A stretch of DNA of 64,000 nt from Peptoclostridium acidaminophilum DSM 3953 (GCF_000597865.1 NZ_CP007452.1:1681183-1745182), one strand, 5' to 3'. Positions 34,226 through 44,545 are shown, counted from the stretch's first letter. The notes: generated by a model not told the origin, from the letters alone. Program-made: numbers and translations.

Positions 34226-34705
34226 TTATTCCTTAAACATCCAAATTCCCTGGTCGGATATATCTTCCAGCCAGCTGCTTAAATGTCTTCCGTTTATGAT
34301 TATGTCTCCTGCAATCTCTAAAAGCGGCATTAGCACGAAGGCCCTTTCTGTTATCCTTGGATGCGGCAGCGTGAGCTCTTCGTCGTCCATTTGAACATCA
34401 TCATAAATTAGAATATCCAGATCTATTGTCCTTGGACCCCATCTTATAAGTCTCTTTCTGCCAAGCCCCAGCTCGATTTCCTGAAGCTTCTTTAGCAGCT
34501 CCTTTGGCGAAAGCTCGGTTTCTATCTTGATGCACATGTTCAGAAAGCTGTCCTGATCTTTAAGACCCCATGGCTCAGTTTCATATACAGCAGATTCGGC
34601 TGTCAGTGCTGTCGTCTCTAGCCCGGCTACCATGTCCACCGCCGCTTTAAGGTTTGAGAGGCGCTCGCCCATATTGCTGCCCAGCGAGATGCAGGCACTA
34701 GTCAT
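34226..34705 (-). CDS. folK: 2-amino-4-hydroxy-6-hydroxymethyldihydropteridine pyrophosphokinase
   Basis: 159-residue HPPK, which moves pyrophosphate from ATP to the pterin before condensation with pABA. Family marks: ISLGSNMGERLSNL at the start, ETEPWGLKDQDSFLNMC, GRKRLIRWGPRTIDLDILIYDD with the metal-binding DxD, and LPHPRITERAFVLMPL. ATG 34705 overlaps the folB end by 8 bases; the upstream frame inside folB is not used. Last gene of the folE-folP-folB-folK set. Confidence 0.95.
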   Translation of the reverse strand: MTSACISLGSNMGERLSNLKAAVDMVAGLETTALTAESAVYETEPWGLKDQDSFLNMCIKIETELSPKELLKKLQEIELGLGRKRLIRWGPRTIDLDILIYDDVQMDDEELTLPHPRITERAFVLMPLLEIAGDIIINGRHLSSWLEDISDQGIWMFKE

Positions 34706-35063
34706 TCCTGTTTCTCCTAATGGCGACCTGCATATAGTCGAATATTCCTTCAATAGGAGCCTGGGGCTTCTTGACTGCGACTTCAACTTCTTCCACCTTG
34801 TAAAAATCGTTTAGTATCTTGTCTGAAATCCTTTGTGCAAGCGCCTCTATAAGATCAAACCTTTCATTCTCGCATATATCTTTTACCCTTATATATACAT
34901 CATGGTAGCTTACAGTCATTTCAAGGTTGTCGCTCTTGCCGGCCGCTTTCAAATCCATATGCAGAGTCACATCTACGATGAATTTCTGGCCTAGCCTCTT
35001 TTCCTCTGGCAACACGCCGTGGTAGCCGTAAAAAACCATCTCTTTAAGGAGTATCGAGTCCAT
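34698..35063 (-). CDS. folB: Dihydroneopterin aldolase
   Basis: 121-residue FolB, which cleaves dihydroneopterin to the hydroxymethyl pterin. Start LLKEMVFYGYHGVLPEEKRLGQKFIVDV is the family N-terminus with the substrate-site region YGYHGV; the catalytic Lys lies in VAVKKPQAPI. Its ATG overlaps the folP stop by one base and its 3' end overlaps folK. Confidence 0.95.
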   Translation of the reverse strand: MDSILLKEMVFYGYHGVLPEEKRLGQKFIVDVTLHMDLKAAGKSDNLEMTVSYHDVYIRVKDICENERFDLIEALAQRISDKILNDFYKVEEVEVAVKKPQAPIEGIFDYMQVAIRRNRND

Positions 35064-35866
35064 TAAAAATCACCTCTCCATATTGCATCAGTAACCTTGG
35101 CGGCTCTATAGTTTTCCTTTACATCGTGCACGCGCACTATGTCCATGCCCTGCATTATGCCCATTACCGTCGTAGCCACCGTGCCCTCTACTCTTTCTTT
35201 GGGCGGCAAGTCAAGTATCTTGCCTATCATGGATTTTCTGGATGTGCCCAGCAGTACAGGATATCCAAGCGCTTTTATTTCAGAAAGCCTCTTCATTACA
35301 TGCATGTTCTGCTCAGAGGTCTTGCCAAAGCCTATGCCCGGATCAAGTATTATCTTGCTTTCGTCCACGCCTGCGTCCACAGCTATCTGTATGCTTCTTT
35401 TCAGAAAGTCGTTTATGCTTTCTATTATGTCGCCTTTATATTCGGTACCATCCTGGTTGTGCATTACTACTGCGTAGGCGTCATGCTCGGCTATGGCCTT
35501 GGCAATCTCAGGCTCTCTTTGGAGTCCCCATATGTCATTTATTATGTGCGCTCCAAGCCTTAACGCTTCTCTGGCGACACCCGCCTTGTACGTGTCAATA
35601 GATATCGGCACGTTTATTTCTTTTACAAGCTCAGTAATCACGGGTCTTATTCTATCAATCTCTTCCTGGTCCGAGAGCAAAGTATAACCAGGTCTTGTAG
35701 ACTCACCGCCCACATCTATTATGTCGGCTCCCTCGACTATCATTGCCTTCGCCCTCTCGACCGCCTCCTGGACGGAACCGTAGCTGCCGCCGTCAGAAAA
35801 GCTGTCGGGGGTGATGTTTAGTATTCCCATTATATATGTCTTCTTTGAAAATTCAAACACAGCCAT
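35063..35866 (-). CDS. folP: Dihydropteroate synthase
   Basis: 267-residue DHPS, joining hydroxymethylpterin pyrophosphate to p-aminobenzoate. Conserved motifs: MGILNITPDSFSDGG, GADIIDVGGESTRPG, ISIDTYKAGVAREAL, and VLLGTSRKSMIG. Located 7 bases after folE. Since one-carbon flow through tetrahydrofolate is central to glycine oxidation here, a full folate operon next to the gcv/fhs block is fitting. Confidence 0.96.
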   Translation of the reverse strand: MAVFEFSKKTYIMGILNITPDSFSDGGSYGSVQEAVERAKAMIVEGADIIDVGGESTRPGYTLLSDQEEIDRIRPVITELVKEINVPISIDTYKAGVAREALRLGAHIINDIWGLQREPEIAKAIAEHDAYAVVMHNQDGTEYKGDIIESINDFLKRSIQIAVDAGVDESKIILDPGIGFGKTSEQNMHVMKRLSEIKALGYPVLLGTSRKSMIGKILDLPPKERVEGTVATTVMGIMQGMDIVRVHDVKENYRAAKVTDAIWRGDF

Positions 35867-35873
35867 CCCTCCC

Positions 35874-36431
35874 TTATTTTATGAGGCTCATTATCTCTGC
35901 TCTGGCGGCTGTATCGTTCTTGAATATGCCTCTTATTGCAGAAGTGACAGTTGTTGACCCAGGCTTTTTAACGCCTCTCATTGTCATGCACATGTGCTCG
36001 GCTTCTATCACTACTACAACTCCATACGGCTGAAGCTTTTCCATTATTATGTCAGCCACCGTCTGCGATATCCTCTCCTGGAGCTGAGGCCTTTTGGCAA
36101 CTACGTCTACTACCCTGGCAAGCTTTGAAAGTCCTGTCAGCCTGCCTCCCTTTGGTATATAGGCAACATGAGCTTTGCCAAAGAAGGGCACAAAGTGGTG
36201 CTCGCATACCGAATGGAAAGGAATGTCTTTTACAAGAACTATCTCCTCATATTTTTCTTCCTCGAAATATACATCCAAATAGTCTCTTGGATCTTCATTA
36301 AGTCCTACAAATATCTCTTCATACATCCTGGCCACTCTGTCCGGGGTGTCTCTAAGCCCTTCTCTGTCAGGATCCTCTCCTATCGCCTCAATTATATCCC
36401 TAAACGCTCTTTTGATTTTTTCCTTATCCAT
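35874..36431 (-). CDS. folE: GTP cyclohydrolase I
   Basis: 185-residue FolE, the first committed step of pterin synthesis (GTP to dihydroneopterin triphosphate). Zinc ligands are in [20 protein letters not shown] and [28 protein letters not shown] is also typical. Start ATG 36431 with GGAGGCTGCTTTAC upstream, 30 bases after the nucleotidyltransferase-like gene, so that gene may head the folate operon. Confidence 0.96.
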   Translation of the reverse strand: MDKEKIKRAFRDIIEAIGEDPDREGLRDTPDRVARMYEEIFVGLNEDPRDYLDVYFEEEKYEEIVLVKDIPFHSVCEHHFVPFFGKAHVAYIPKGGRLTGLSKLARVVDVVAKRPQLQERISQTVADIIMEKLQPYGVVVVIEAEHMCMTMRGVKKPGSTTVTSAIRGIFKNDTAARAEIMSLIK

Positions 36432-36461
36432 GTAAAGCAGCCTCCATTCTTTTTTTCACTT

Positions 36462-37133
36462 TTAGTATTCTATATTCAACTCATCAGGCATACACACGTT
36501 GTGAAATACCTTCTCAGAGATTTTTTCCAAATTCTCAGTATCCATATCTTCTATGAATTCCTTTGCCATCAGGTATAGTGTTTCATCATTTTCTCGCAAT
36601 GCATTTACTATATTCTTTTCCTTTGGGCACCATATGCCCCTTGATGTAAAATATGCCTTTAGCATTTTTGCAAGGCAGCTCACAGCATTTATATTCCGCT
36701 GCACGACGTCAGTCTCAGTTATTGTCCTTCGAATAAGCGCGTCAGTTTCATGCTTCATAAGGCATATGTCCTCATGCGTTGCTTTCTTCGGGCCCTTTTG
36801 ATATCTTATCCTTGCATTTTTAATCAGCGTTTCTGCATATCCAGTGTCTAAAAGCACGCTTGCCCGCTCTGAAAGCTCATATATGAAAAAATATTCCCCG
36901 TCAGCTATGAGCCGTTTGGCCACCTCGAGCGGAAAATAGTTTATGTCTAACTCCACTCCATCGATTATTTTGATTCTTCTGGTCTGATTTGACCCCTCGT
37001 CAAGTATGACAAAAATATCTATGTCCTTGCCTTCGCCTTTTTGCAGATGCGGGTATGAACCCACAAGCATAATAGCTATCACATTGCCATTTATTTTGTT
37101 TATCTCTTTATTATATAGCTTCAAAATATTCAT
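36462..37133 (-). CDS. Nucleotidyltransferase-fold protein at head of folate operon
   Basis: 223-residue protein. MLVGSYPHLQKGEGKDIDIFVILDE (from about residue 21) fits the pol-beta-type nucleotidyltransferase GSxxxG..DxD motif, followed by a helical half with DVVQRNINAVSCLAKMLKAYF resembling HEPN/minimal-NTase partners. Substrate unknown; possibilities include AMPylation of a protein or antibiotic-type adenylylation. Start chosen at ATG 37133 (GGGTGAAAGC upstream, weak); a TTG at 37160 is possible. It is 30 bases upstream of folE and probably co-transcribed; why is unclear. Confidence 0.65.
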   Translation of the reverse strand: MNILKLYNKEINKINGNVIAIMLVGSYPHLQKGEGKDIDIFVILDEGSNQTRRIKIIDGVELDINYFPLEVAKRLIADGEYFFIYELSERASVLLDTGYAETLIKNARIRYQKGPKKATHEDICLMKHETDALIRRTITETDVVQRNINAVSCLAKMLKAYFTSRGIWCPKEKNIVNALRENDETLYLMAKEFIEDMDTENLEKISEKVFHNVCMPDELNIEY

Positions 37134-37261
37134 GCTTTCACCCACTATATTTCCAATCAACTGCGGCTGATAATTTCTTGAAAGTCTACCATCAGACTGT
37201 ATTGTTTATATCGAAAGCCCTTATAATAATATACTGGACCATATACTAAGATTATCACAAA

Positions 37262-37285
37262 ACAGGCCGTTTATAAACGGCCTGT
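37262..37285 (-). terminator. Terminator after the small selenoprotein gene
   Basis: Perfect 12-base-pair inverted repeat ACAGGCCGTTTA/TAAACGGCCTGT followed on the minus strand by TTTTGTG, 70 bases after the stop at 37355. Confidence 0.8.
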
Positions 37286-37354
37286 CCATAGATTTGTTTT
37301 ATACTGTTTTGACTTTGCATTATAAATATTATTTTGATTCTTAAAATATGAAAC

Positions 37355-37666
37355 TTAAGGCTTTTCAGTTATTTGATATCTGTATATAAGCACGGCCTTG
37401 TCATCTTTTACCTTACATCCGCCCTTCATGAAATCAACCTTGTATCCAGACTCAAGTGCTATGCTTGAACCTGCAAGTTCTGCAAGAGTCTTGTCTACTG
37501 CTTCAGCTTCACTAGCGCTTATTTCTTCTTTCACTCCCCAAGCAACTGCCAGGACTGCGTTGATATCTCAGGTTGCGCAAGCGTTAGCTATCCTGTCTTT
37601 TATTGACTCATCTATGCTCACTTCCAGAGCTTTCTTAACGTCTCCGCCTTCAATTTTAAATGCCAT
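37355..37666 (-). CDS. Candidate small CxxU selenoprotein of unknown function
   Basis: Standard ORF calling misses this gene because of an in-frame TGA. From ATG 37666 (AAGGAGGGCATTATA upstream, an excellent ribosome site) the frame runs to TAA at 37355, giving 103 residues if TGA 37570-37568 is read as selenocysteine 33. The context is C30-A-T-U33, a CxxU redox motif like that of GrdA and thioredoxin-type selenoproteins. After the TGA, a hairpin (CAACGC, 7-base loop AGTCCTG, GC-A-GTTG) starts 5 bases on and its loop is 12-18 bases past the UGA, the usual place of a bacterial SECIS. Both halves look coding (N: FKIEGGDVKKALEVSIDESI; C: GYKVDFMKGGCKVKDDKAVL; one further Cys, C84). It has terminators on both sides, next to fhs and the folate genes. 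I do not recognise the family. Confidence 0.82.
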
Positions 37667-37718
37667 TATAATGCCCTCCTTGATGATAGAATTTTTCTAT
37701 AGCTGTGTGTATAAAAGA

Positions 37719-37740
37719 GGGGAAAACCTAGGTTTTCCCC
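37719..37740 (-). terminator. Terminator after fhs
   Basis: Perfect palindrome GGGGAAAACCT/AGGTTTTCCCC followed on the minus strand by CTCTTTTAT, 50 bases after the fhs stop and 53 before the selenoprotein start. Confidence 0.8.
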
Positions 37741-37789
37741 AAATAGATTAAGAGGATGGTTCTATTACTTATTAAACTTGATATCCATA

Positions 37790-39460
37790 TTAGAACAGAC
37801 CTACTATTTCTCCGCTTTCAAGTACATCCATGTGGTTTGCAGCTGGAACCTTTGGAAGTCCAGGCATAGTCATTATGTCTCCAGTAAGCACAACTATGAA
37901 GCCTGCACCAGCTGATATTCTTGCATTGCTTACTGATACAGTGAAGCCCTTTGGAGCTCCTTTAAGGTTTGGATTGTCAGAGAATGAATACTGAGTCTTA
38001 GCTACGCATATTGGAAGATTTCCAAATCCAAGCTTCTCGAATTTATCAAGCTCTTTTGAAGCCTTAGCCGAGAACTCTACTCCGTCCGCTCTGTATATTT
38101 CTTTTGCTATTGTCTCTATCTTTTGCTTTAGAGGCATTTCTGCTGGATATAGCGGCTTGAATTTTGCTGCGCCTTTTTCAGCTACTTCAACTACCTTCTT
38201 AGCAAGCTCAACTCCGCCTTCTCCGCCTTTTGCCCATACTTCTGAAAGCACTACGTCTGCGCCTAGTTTTCTGCAGGCATCTTCAACGAACTTAAGCTCT
38301 TTTTCAGTGTCTGTAGGGAATGCGTTTATAGCAACTACTGCAGGCACTCCGAACTTGTGCACGTTTTCAATGTGTCTTTCAAGGTTTCCAAAGCCGTCCT
38401 CAAGAGCCTTCATGTTTTCAGCTCCAAGGTCTGCTTTAGCTACTCCGCCGTGGTTCTTAAGAGCTCTAACTGTAGCAACTATTACAGCTACGTCAGGCTT
38501 AAGATCTGCAAAACGGCACTTGATGTCGAAGAACTTCTCAGCTCCAAGGTCAGCACCAAAACCGGCTTCTGTAACTACGTAGTCAGCTATCTTAAGAGCT
38601 GTCTTAGTAGTCGTTACAGAGTTACAGCCGTGAGCTATGTTTGCAAATGGTCCGCCGTGTATTATAGCTGGAGTGTTTTCTAGAGTCTGTACAAGGTTTG
38701 GCTTAAGAGCATCCTTAAGAAGAAGTGCAAGAGCTCCTGTAGCGTTAAGCTGTCCAGCAGTAACAGGCTGATCGTCGCTTGTATAGCCTACTATCATTCT
38801 TGAAAGTCTGTCTTTAAGGTCTGAAAGGCTTGTAGCAAGACACATTATAGCCATTATCTCAGATGCAACAGTTATATCGAATCCGTCTTGTCTTGGGATT
38901 CCGTTGGCTGTGCCGCCAAGGCCTATAACTATGTCTCTAAGAGCTCTGTCATTCATGTCAAGAACCCTTTTCCAAGTTATCTTGTTTATGTCTATTCCAA
39001 GAGCGTTGCCCTGCTTTATGTGGTTGTCCATAAGAGCTGCAAGCAGGTTGTGAGCTGTAGTTATAGCGTGGATGTCTCCAGTGAAGTGAAGGTTTATGTC
39101 ATCCATAGGAACTACCTGAGCGTATCCGCCTCCAGCTGCTCCTCCCTTAACACCAAAGCATGGTCCAAGTGATGGCTCTCTAAGAGCTGTTATAGTCTTT
39201 TTACCTATCTTGTTAAGACCCATGCTAAGACCTACGTTTGTAGTAGTCTTTCCTTCTCCTGCTGGAGTTGGGTTTATAGCTGTAACCAGAACTAGCTTTC
39301 CGTCCGGCTTGTCAGCAAGTCTCTTGTAAACGTCAAGAGATATCTTCGCCTTATACTTGCCGTAAAGTTCGATATCATCCTCACCTAGACCTATTTGTTT
39401 TGCAACTTCCATTATTGGAAGCATCTTGGCTTCCTGTGCTATTTGAACGTCAGTTTTCAT
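37790..39460 (-). CDS. fhs: Formate--tetrahydrofolate ligase
   Basis: 556-residue FTHFS. It joins formate and THF with ATP, and in glycine oxidizers can run backwards to conserve ATP when formyl-THF is split. Motifs: [21 protein letters not shown] (nucleotide loop), [23 protein letters not shown], and [12 protein letters not shown] near the C-terminus. Full length for the family. It follows gcvPB on the same strand after a strong hairpin, so expression with the gcv operon may be partial. Confidence 0.97.
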   Translation of the reverse strand: MKTDVQIAQEAKMLPIMEVAKQIGLGEDDIELYGKYKAKISLDVYKRLADKPDGKLVLVTAINPTPAGEGKTTTNVGLSMGLNKIGKKTITALREPSLGPCFGVKGGAAGGGYAQVVPMDDINLHFTGDIHAITTAHNLLAALMDNHIKQGNALGIDINKITWKRVLDMNDRALRDIVIGLGGTANGIPRQDGFDITVASEIMAIMCLATSLSDLKDRLSRMIVGYTSDDQPVTAGQLNATGALALLLKDALKPNLVQTLENTPAIIHGGPFANIAHGCNSVTTTKTALKIADYVVTEAGFGADLGAEKFFDIKCRFADLKPDVAVIVATVRALKNHGGVAKADLGAENMKALEDGFGNLERHIENVHKFGVPAVVAINAFPTDTEKELKFVEDACRKLGADVVLSEVWAKGGEGGVELAKKVVEVAEKGAAKFKPLYPAEMPLKQKIETIAKEIYRADGVEFSAKASKELDKFEKLGFGNLPICVAKTQYSFSDNPNLKGAPKGFTVSVSNARISAGAGFIVVLTGDIMTMPGLPKVPAANHMDVLESGEIVGLF

Positions 39461-39506
39461 CCTCTAACCTCCTGAATTTCTATTTTTTTTGATATACATC
39501 CATTTT

Positions 39507-39546
39507 AACACATGCCGGCAAATGGGCTTTGCCGGCATGTGTTTTT
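39507..39546. terminator. Strong hairpin between gcvPB and fhs
   Basis: AACACATGCCGGCAAA / TTTGCCGGCATGTGTT arms with a short loop. The U-tract is better on the plus strand; on the minus strand it may be a leaky terminator or an mRNA-stabilising hairpin. Confidence 0.65.
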
Positions 39547-39561
39547 ATAAGCTATTCTATT

Positions 39562-41016
39562 TTAGCCTTGATATTTTAGTATAAGGTCTTTAGCAGCCTT
39601 AACTTCATCAAGTCTCTTAACAAGAGTAGTCTGTGGTGCATTTTTGAGTATCTGAGGATCTTTCTTAGCCTCTTCAGCTATCTTTAGAAGCGCATCAATA
39701 AATTCATCAAGAGTTTCACGGCCTTCAGTCTCAGTAGGCTCAATCATTATAGCTTGATGCACTATGAGAGGGAAGTATACTGTTGGTGGATGGTAGCCAT
39801 AGTCAAGAAGTCTCTTCGCAACATCAAGCGTAGTAACTTCAAGCTCGCTTCCTCTAAGTCCATCAAGCACGAATTCGTGTTTGCAAACCTGATCGTATGG
39901 AAGCTTGTACTCTCCCTTGAGCTTGTGCATCATGTAGTTGGCATTCAATACGGCAGCTTCGCTGACTTCCTTAAGTCCGCTTGCACCCATTGATTTTACA
40001 TAAGCATATGCTCTTAGGCAAACACCGTAGTTGCCGTAGAAGTTTTTAATCTTACCCATAGAATTCGGTCTGTCATAGTCAAGAACGAACTTGTCGTCCT
40101 TCTTGGCTACTACTGGTACTGGAAGGAACTCAGCAAGATGAGCTTTAACTCCTATAGGACCAGCTCCTGGGCCTCCGCCACCATGAGGAGTAGAGAAAGT
40201 CTTATGCAGGTTGAAGTGCATAACATCAAATCCCATGTCTCCAGGTCTTGTCTTGCCCATTATGGCATTAAGGTTTGCTCCATCATAATAGCAAAGTCCG
40301 CCTGCCTCGTGTATAAGCTTAGTTATTTCTGTTATGTTTACCTCGAAGAGTCCAAGAGTACTTGGGTTTGTAAGCATGAAGCCTGCAACCTCGTCATTTA
40401 GAACGGACTTAAGGTTTTCGATGTCTACTCCGCCTTGAGAGTTAGACTCGATCTCTACTATTTCAAGACCAGCAACGTATGCACTTGCAGGGTTAGTTCC
40501 GTGGGCTGAGTCAGGAACTATTATCTTAGTTCTCTTTAGGTCGCCTCTTTTTTTGTGGTATTCCTTTATTGAAAGAAGACCAGCATACTCACCGTGAGCT
40601 CCCGCTGCCGGCTGAAGAGTAACCTCGTCCATACCGGAAATTTCTGCAAGGCTCTGAGCCAGGTTGTACATTACTTCAAGGGATCCTTGTACAGTCTCTT
40701 CAGGCTGGTAAGGGTGTACATTCACAAGTCCTGGAATTCTGCACATGTCTTCGTTTATCTTTGGATTGTATTTCATAGTACATGATCCAAGCGGATAGAA
40801 TCCACCGTCAAGACCAAAGTTCTTTTGAGAAAGGTTTGTAAAGTGTCTTATTACATCCACTTCGCTAAGCTCAGGAAGCTTTGGCTCTTCACTGCTTAGG
40901 TATCCCGCAGGGATCACGCTTGCAGCATCAAGCTCTGGCACGTCGCATTTTGGAAGGCTGTATGCCTTTTTCCCTTCTTTAGAAACCTCAAATACAAGCT
41001 TATTGTAGTTCTTCAT
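39562..41016 (-). CDS. gcvPB: Glycine dehydrogenase (decarboxylating) subunit 2
   Basis: 484-residue C-terminal half of the P protein, the PLP-binding part. The cofactor lysine is in [28 protein letters not shown] and [12 protein letters not shown] are family marks. With GcvPA it decarboxylates glycine and passes the aminomethyl group to GcvH. It starts 1 base after the gcvPA stop. Split GcvP is normal in Firmicutes. Confidence 0.97.
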   Translation of the reverse strand: MKNYNKLVFEVSKEGKKAYSLPKCDVPELDAASVIPAGYLSSEEPKLPELSEVDVIRHFTNLSQKNFGLDGGFYPLGSCTMKYNPKINEDMCRIPGLVNVHPYQPEETVQGSLEVMYNLAQSLAEISGMDEVTLQPAAGAHGEYAGLLSIKEYHKKRGDLKRTKIIVPDSAHGTNPASAYVAGLEIVEIESNSQGGVDIENLKSVLNDEVAGFMLTNPSTLGLFEVNITEITKLIHEAGGLCYYDGANLNAIMGKTRPGDMGFDVMHFNLHKTFSTPHGGGGPGAGPIGVKAHLAEFLPVPVVAKKDDKFVLDYDRPNSMGKIKNFYGNYGVCLRAYAYVKSMGASGLKEVSEAAVLNANYMMHKLKGEYKLPYDQVCKHEFVLDGLRGSELEVTTLDVAKRLLDYGYHPPTVYFPLIVHQAIMIEPTETEGRETLDEFIDALLKIAEEAKKDPQILKNAPQTTLVKRLDEVKAAKDLILKYQG

Positions 41017-41017
41017 G

Positions 41018-42358
41018 TTAGCAATTCACCTCCATAACCTGAGCAAGGCAGTCTATCTCTTCTTTTGTTCTCTTCTCTGTCACGCAGAAAAGAAGTCCGT
41101 TTTTAGCCTCAGGATAGTCACACTCAAGCTCGTATCCTCCAAGTATGTTACTTTCAGCAAGCTTTGCATTTACATCTGCTGCAGCTACATCGCTTGTAAG
41201 AGCAAACTCCTTGAAGAAAGGCTTATTGTATAGAGGTTTGAATTTGCCTGATTCAGTAAGCTTCTTGTAAGCATACTGAGCCTTGTTCATGCACTGAAGC
41301 GCAACTTCTTTAAGTCCGCTTTTGCCCATTGTTGAAAGGTATATTGCAACTGTAAGAGTGCACAGACCTTGGTTCGAGCATATGTTGGATGTTGCCTTTT
41401 CTCTTCTTATGTGCTGCTCTCTAGCTTGAAGAGTAAGAACAAATCCTCTCTTGCCATCAGTATCTTCTGTCTGTCCAACTATTCTTCCAGGCATTTTTCT
41501 TGCCATTTTAGATTTAGTTGTAAGGAAGCCTATATATGGTCCGCCAAAGTTCAGTGCGCTACCAAAACATTGAGCATCTCCTACTACTATATCTGCTCCT
41601 ATGTCTCCCGGTCTTTTTACGATTCCAAGAGATATCGGATCAACAACGTCAATAAGAAGAGCTTTCTTGTCATGAGCTACTCCTGCTATTGCCTCAACAT
41701 CTTCAAACACTCCAAAGAAGTTTGGATTTTGAACTATTACGCCAGCAGTTTCATCTCCAACAGCCGCAGTCAGCTTGTCCATATCGGTTACGCCATCTGC
41801 AGTGTCAACTTCAATTACTTCTATATCATTTTGCTTAAGATATGTGTGAAGTATAAGTCTTGTCTCTGGTGCAACGGCCTTTGACACAACTACATTCTTG
41901 CACTTTTTCTTGTTTTGAACAGCCATAACCGCTGCTTCTACAGTAGCAGTTCCAACATCATACATAGATGCGTTGGCAACGTCCATACCAGTCAAATCGC
42001 AAAGCATTGTCTGGAATTCGAATATCATCTGAAGCGTACCCTGGCTTATCTCTGGCTGATAAGGAGTGTATGCAGTGAAGAATTCCTGACGGAGCAACAT
42101 GTGATTTATAAGCGACGGAATGTAGTGATCATATGCACCTGCTCCTCTGAAGCAAACAAAGTCTGATTTGTTTTTATCAGCAAGCTCGTTCATATGCTTC
42201 ACTAGCTCAAGCTCCGACATAGGCTCGCCAAGGTTAAGCTCTCTTCCCAGCTTAAGCTCAGCTGGTATGTCGCTGAAGAGGTCTTCTATAGACGAGACTC
42301 CTATGCTCTCGAGCATAGACTTCTTATCCGCCTCTGTATTTGGGATATACTTATGCAT
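41018..42358 (-). CDS. gcvPA: Glycine dehydrogenase (decarboxylating) subunit 1
   Basis: 446-residue N-terminal half of the P protein. Marks: [20 protein letters not shown] at the start, [25 protein letters not shown], and [24 protein letters not shown]. It forms the alpha2beta2 enzyme with GcvPB. Its start abuts the gcvH stop, so translation is coupled. A gcv operon lacking the L protein (dihydrolipoyl dehydrogenase) here suggests that thioredoxin reductase or a distant gene fills that role; in E. acidaminophilum such a link to thioredoxin has been discussed. Confidence 0.97.
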   Translation of the reverse strand: MHKYIPNTEADKKSMLESIGVSSIEDLFSDIPAELKLGRELNLGEPMSELELVKHMNELADKNKSDFVCFRGAGAYDHYIPSLINHMLLRQEFFTAYTPYQPEISQGTLQMIFEFQTMLCDLTGMDVANASMYDVGTATVEAAVMAVQNKKKCKNVVVSKAVAPETRLILHTYLKQNDIEVIEVDTADGVTDMDKLTAAVGDETAGVIVQNPNFFGVFEDVEAIAGVAHDKKALLIDVVDPISLGIVKRPGDIGADIVVGDAQCFGSALNFGGPYIGFLTTKSKMARKMPGRIVGQTEDTDGKRGFVLTLQAREQHIRREKATSNICSNQGLCTLTVAIYLSTMGKSGLKEVALQCMNKAQYAYKKLTESGKFKPLYNKPFFKEFALTSDVAAADVNAKLAESNILGGYELECDYPEAKNGLLFCVTEKRTKEEIDCLAQVMEVNC

Positions 42359-42359
42359 C

Positions 42360-42746
42360 TTAAGCCTCCTTGTTGCAGAAGTCTTCGTAAGCGCTAGCGT
42401 CCATTAGTTTTTCTAGTTCTGATGCGTCGCTCATTTCTATAGCTACAAGCCATTTTTCGTATGGAGCTTCGTTTATGCTCTCAGGAGCATCTTCAAGCTC
42501 GCTGTTAACTTCAACTATTTTTCCGCTTAGTGGAGCGTAAGCATCTGAAGCCGCCTTAACTGATTCTATAACGCCGTATGCATCTTCAACGCCAAATTCT
42601 TCTCCCACTTCTGGAAGCTCAACGTATACTATATCTCCTAGAGCGTGCTGTGCGTAGTCTGTAGCACCTACATATGCCTTGTTTCCGTCAACCTTAACCC
42701 AGTCATGGTGAGTTGTGTAATAAAGTCCTTGTACTATTTTGCTCAT
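42360..42746 (-). CDS. gcvH: Glycine cleavage system H protein
   Basis: 128-residue lipoyl carrier. The lipoylation lysine is K64 in [16 protein letters not shown]-terminus [19 protein letters not shown] is typical. It shuttles the aminomethyl group from the P protein to GcvT. A 134-base gap separates it from gcvT, with no clear promoter or terminator. Confidence 0.97.
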   Translation of the reverse strand: MSKIVQGLYYTTHHDWVKVDGNKAYVGATDYAQHALGDIVYVELPEVGEEFGVEDAYGVIESVKAASDAYAPLSGKIVEVNSELEDAPESINEAPYEKWLVAIEMSDASELEKLMDASAYEDFCNKEA

Positions 42747-42880
42747 GATAAATTCCTCCTCAGAAATATAAATGTATTTTTTATTGGCATTTCATTTTTT
42801 ATTTGTAACACCCGTTACTTTAGCACACTAATATGATACTATACGGGCGCTTAAATATCCACTATCCGACGAACAAAAAA

Positions 42881-43996
42881 CTATTTTTTGTAGCTTTTGT
42901 TGTAGAATTTCTTAGCAACCACTTCTGCAGGCACTCTGTTCTTTCTTATTTGAATTTCAAGCTGTGTTCCCATTTCAGTGTATTCTGTATCTACTATAGC
43001 AAGAGCCACTACTTTGCCAGTGCTTGGAGATTGGTATCCAGTAGTTACAAAGCCCACTTTCTTGTCTCCTGAGTAAACTTCGCACTCATGTCTTGCTATA
43101 CCTTTGCCTTTTAGCTCAAGTCCAACAAGCTTTCTCTTAAGACCTTCAGCCTTTTGCTTCTTAAGAGCTTCCTTGCCTATGAAGTCAGCCTCTTTGTCTA
43201 GCTTAACGAAGTATCCTAGTCCAGCTTCAAGTGGAGATATGTCTTCTCCTAGCTCGTTTCCGTATAGTGGAAGTGCAACTTCGAATCTTAGAGTATCTCT
43301 ACATCCAAGTCCTGCTGGCTTGATTCCAAGATCTTTTCCTGCTTCCATAAGCTTTTCCCATACAGCTGAAACATCTTCGTTTGAAGTATATATCTCGAAG
43401 CCGTCTTCACCAGTGTAGCCTGTTCTAGATATAAGGCAGCTTGCTCCGCCTATGTTAACGTCCTTCTTGCAGTAGAAGAATTTAACCTGTGCAAGATCAG
43501 TATCTGTAAGCTTCTGAAGTATTTTCTCAGCGTTAGGTCCTTGAAGAGCTATTTCGGAAACCTCAGGAGATATATTCTTAAGACTTACATCAAAGCCTTT
43601 AGAATTCTCAACTATCCATGCATAGTCCTTGTCTACGTTAGCAGCGTTTATAACAAGCAGATAGTCTTCATTAGTGTATTTGTAAACAAGCAGGTCGTCT
43701 ACAGTTCCTCCGTGAGGATAGCAGAACTGAGTGTATAGAACCTGGTTTGGCTCCAATACAGTTATATCATTAGGCACAAGATAATTTATGAATTTTTCAG
43801 CTTCCTTACCCTTAACTTCAACCTCACCCATGTGAGATACGTCGAACATACCAGCTGCAGTTCTAACAGCCTCGTGCTCAGCGTTTATTCCGCCGCCCTC
43901 GTATTGAGTAGGCAGAGCCCAACCACAGAATTCAATTATTTTGCCCCCGTATTTCACATGAAGATCGTAAAGGGCTGTCTTTTTAACATTTTCCAT
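42881..43996 (-). CDS. gcvT: Glycine cleavage system T protein (aminomethyltransferase)
   Basis: 371-residue THF-dependent aminomethyltransferase that releases ammonia and makes 5,10-methylene-THF. Motifs: EFCGWALPTQY, AGMFDVSHMGEVEVKG, SRTGYTGEDGFEI and GLGCRDTLRFEVALPLYGNEL. First gene of the gcv operon, with GGGAGGAGGATTTTTA as ribosome site, about 230 bases after the terminator of the tandem glycine riboswitch. Confidence 0.97.
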   Translation of the reverse strand: MENVKKTALYDLHVKYGGKIIEFCGWALPTQYEGGGINAEHEAVRTAAGMFDVSHMGEVEVKGKEAEKFINYLVPNDITVLEPNQVLYTQFCYPHGGTVDDLLVYKYTNEDYLLVINAANVDKDYAWIVENSKGFDVSLKNISPEVSEIALQGPNAEKILQKLTDTDLAQVKFFYCKKDVNIGGASCLISRTGYTGEDGFEIYTSNEDVSAVWEKLMEAGKDLGIKPAGLGCRDTLRFEVALPLYGNELGEDISPLEAGLGYFVKLDKEADFIGKEALKKQKAEGLKRKLVGLELKGKGIARHECEVYSGDKKVGFVTTGYQSPSTGKVVALAIVDTEYTEMGTQLEIQIRKNRVPAEVVAKKFYNKSYKK

Positions 43997-44224
43997 TAAA
44001 AATCCTCCTCCCAGAACAGCAGTCCTGTCTTAGTTTCGCTTTATGTATAACTAATCTGTTGATTATAAAGCAAGCAATTCATCAGTGGTGCATAGCCGCT
44101 CTCTCTTAAAATTACAACTGGTTTCTCTTCACTAGTACCTTTTCATTACCTCTATACCCATTCATTACGATTCAAACACTTGCAATCGCTCCCATAAATT
44201 ACAAAATTATCGTATTATGGGTAT

Positions 44225-44277
44225 AAAAAAAGAATACAATGACAAATTCGCATGAAAATACATACGCCACTATATTC
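44225..44277 (-). terminator. Terminator of the gcvT glycine riboswitch
   Basis: Minus strand GAATATAGTG (44277-44268) pairs fully, with two G-U pairs, with CATTGTATTC (44241-44232), followed by T7. The first arm overlaps the end of aptamer 2. Confidence 0.8.
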
Positions 44278-44278
44278 T

Positions 44279-44485
44279 CTGTCTCTTTACCTGAGAGTTT
44301 ACATGCAAATCTTTACACTTTGCACTTTCTCCTTCGGTGTCGCACGTTTAATGTGCGATCTCTTCAGAGCTCCATCGAGCAACGATATTTTCGCCTGAAA
44401 GATTCTATAAGGAATTGGCAATTCTCTTATATTGCCCCGTCGGCCATCCATGTTTATTTGAATAAGCATGAATATCTCTCGCTGC
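44279..44485 (-). promoter_or_regulatory. Tandem glycine riboswitch upstream of gcvT
   Basis: On the minus strand, aptamer 1 shows GCGAGAGATATTC, GATGGCCGACGGGGCAA, GAATCTTTCAGGCGAAAA and GGAGCTCTGAAGAGA; aptamer 2 shows GACACCGAAGGAGAAAG, AAACTCTCAGGTAAAGAGACAGAG. The GCCGACGG block departs from the usual GCCGAAGG. It should turn the gcv operon on when glycine is plentiful. Confidence 0.93.
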
Positions 44486-44516
44486 CTTCATTTGGTCCGT
44501 ATTCTGATTTAAGGTT

Positions 44517-44545
44517 ATAATATAATACATTAAACTTCATTTCAA
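44517..44545 (-). promoter_or_regulatory. Promoter of the gcv operon
   Basis: TTGAAA (44545-44540), 17-base spacer, TATTAT (44522-44517) on the minus strand, about 25 bases before the first aptamer. Confidence 0.75.

Noticed and set aside
37398-37751. 117-codon open frame on the plus strand
   Set aside because: It is the antisense shadow of the minus-strand selenoprotein gene, which has the better ribosome site and coding pattern.
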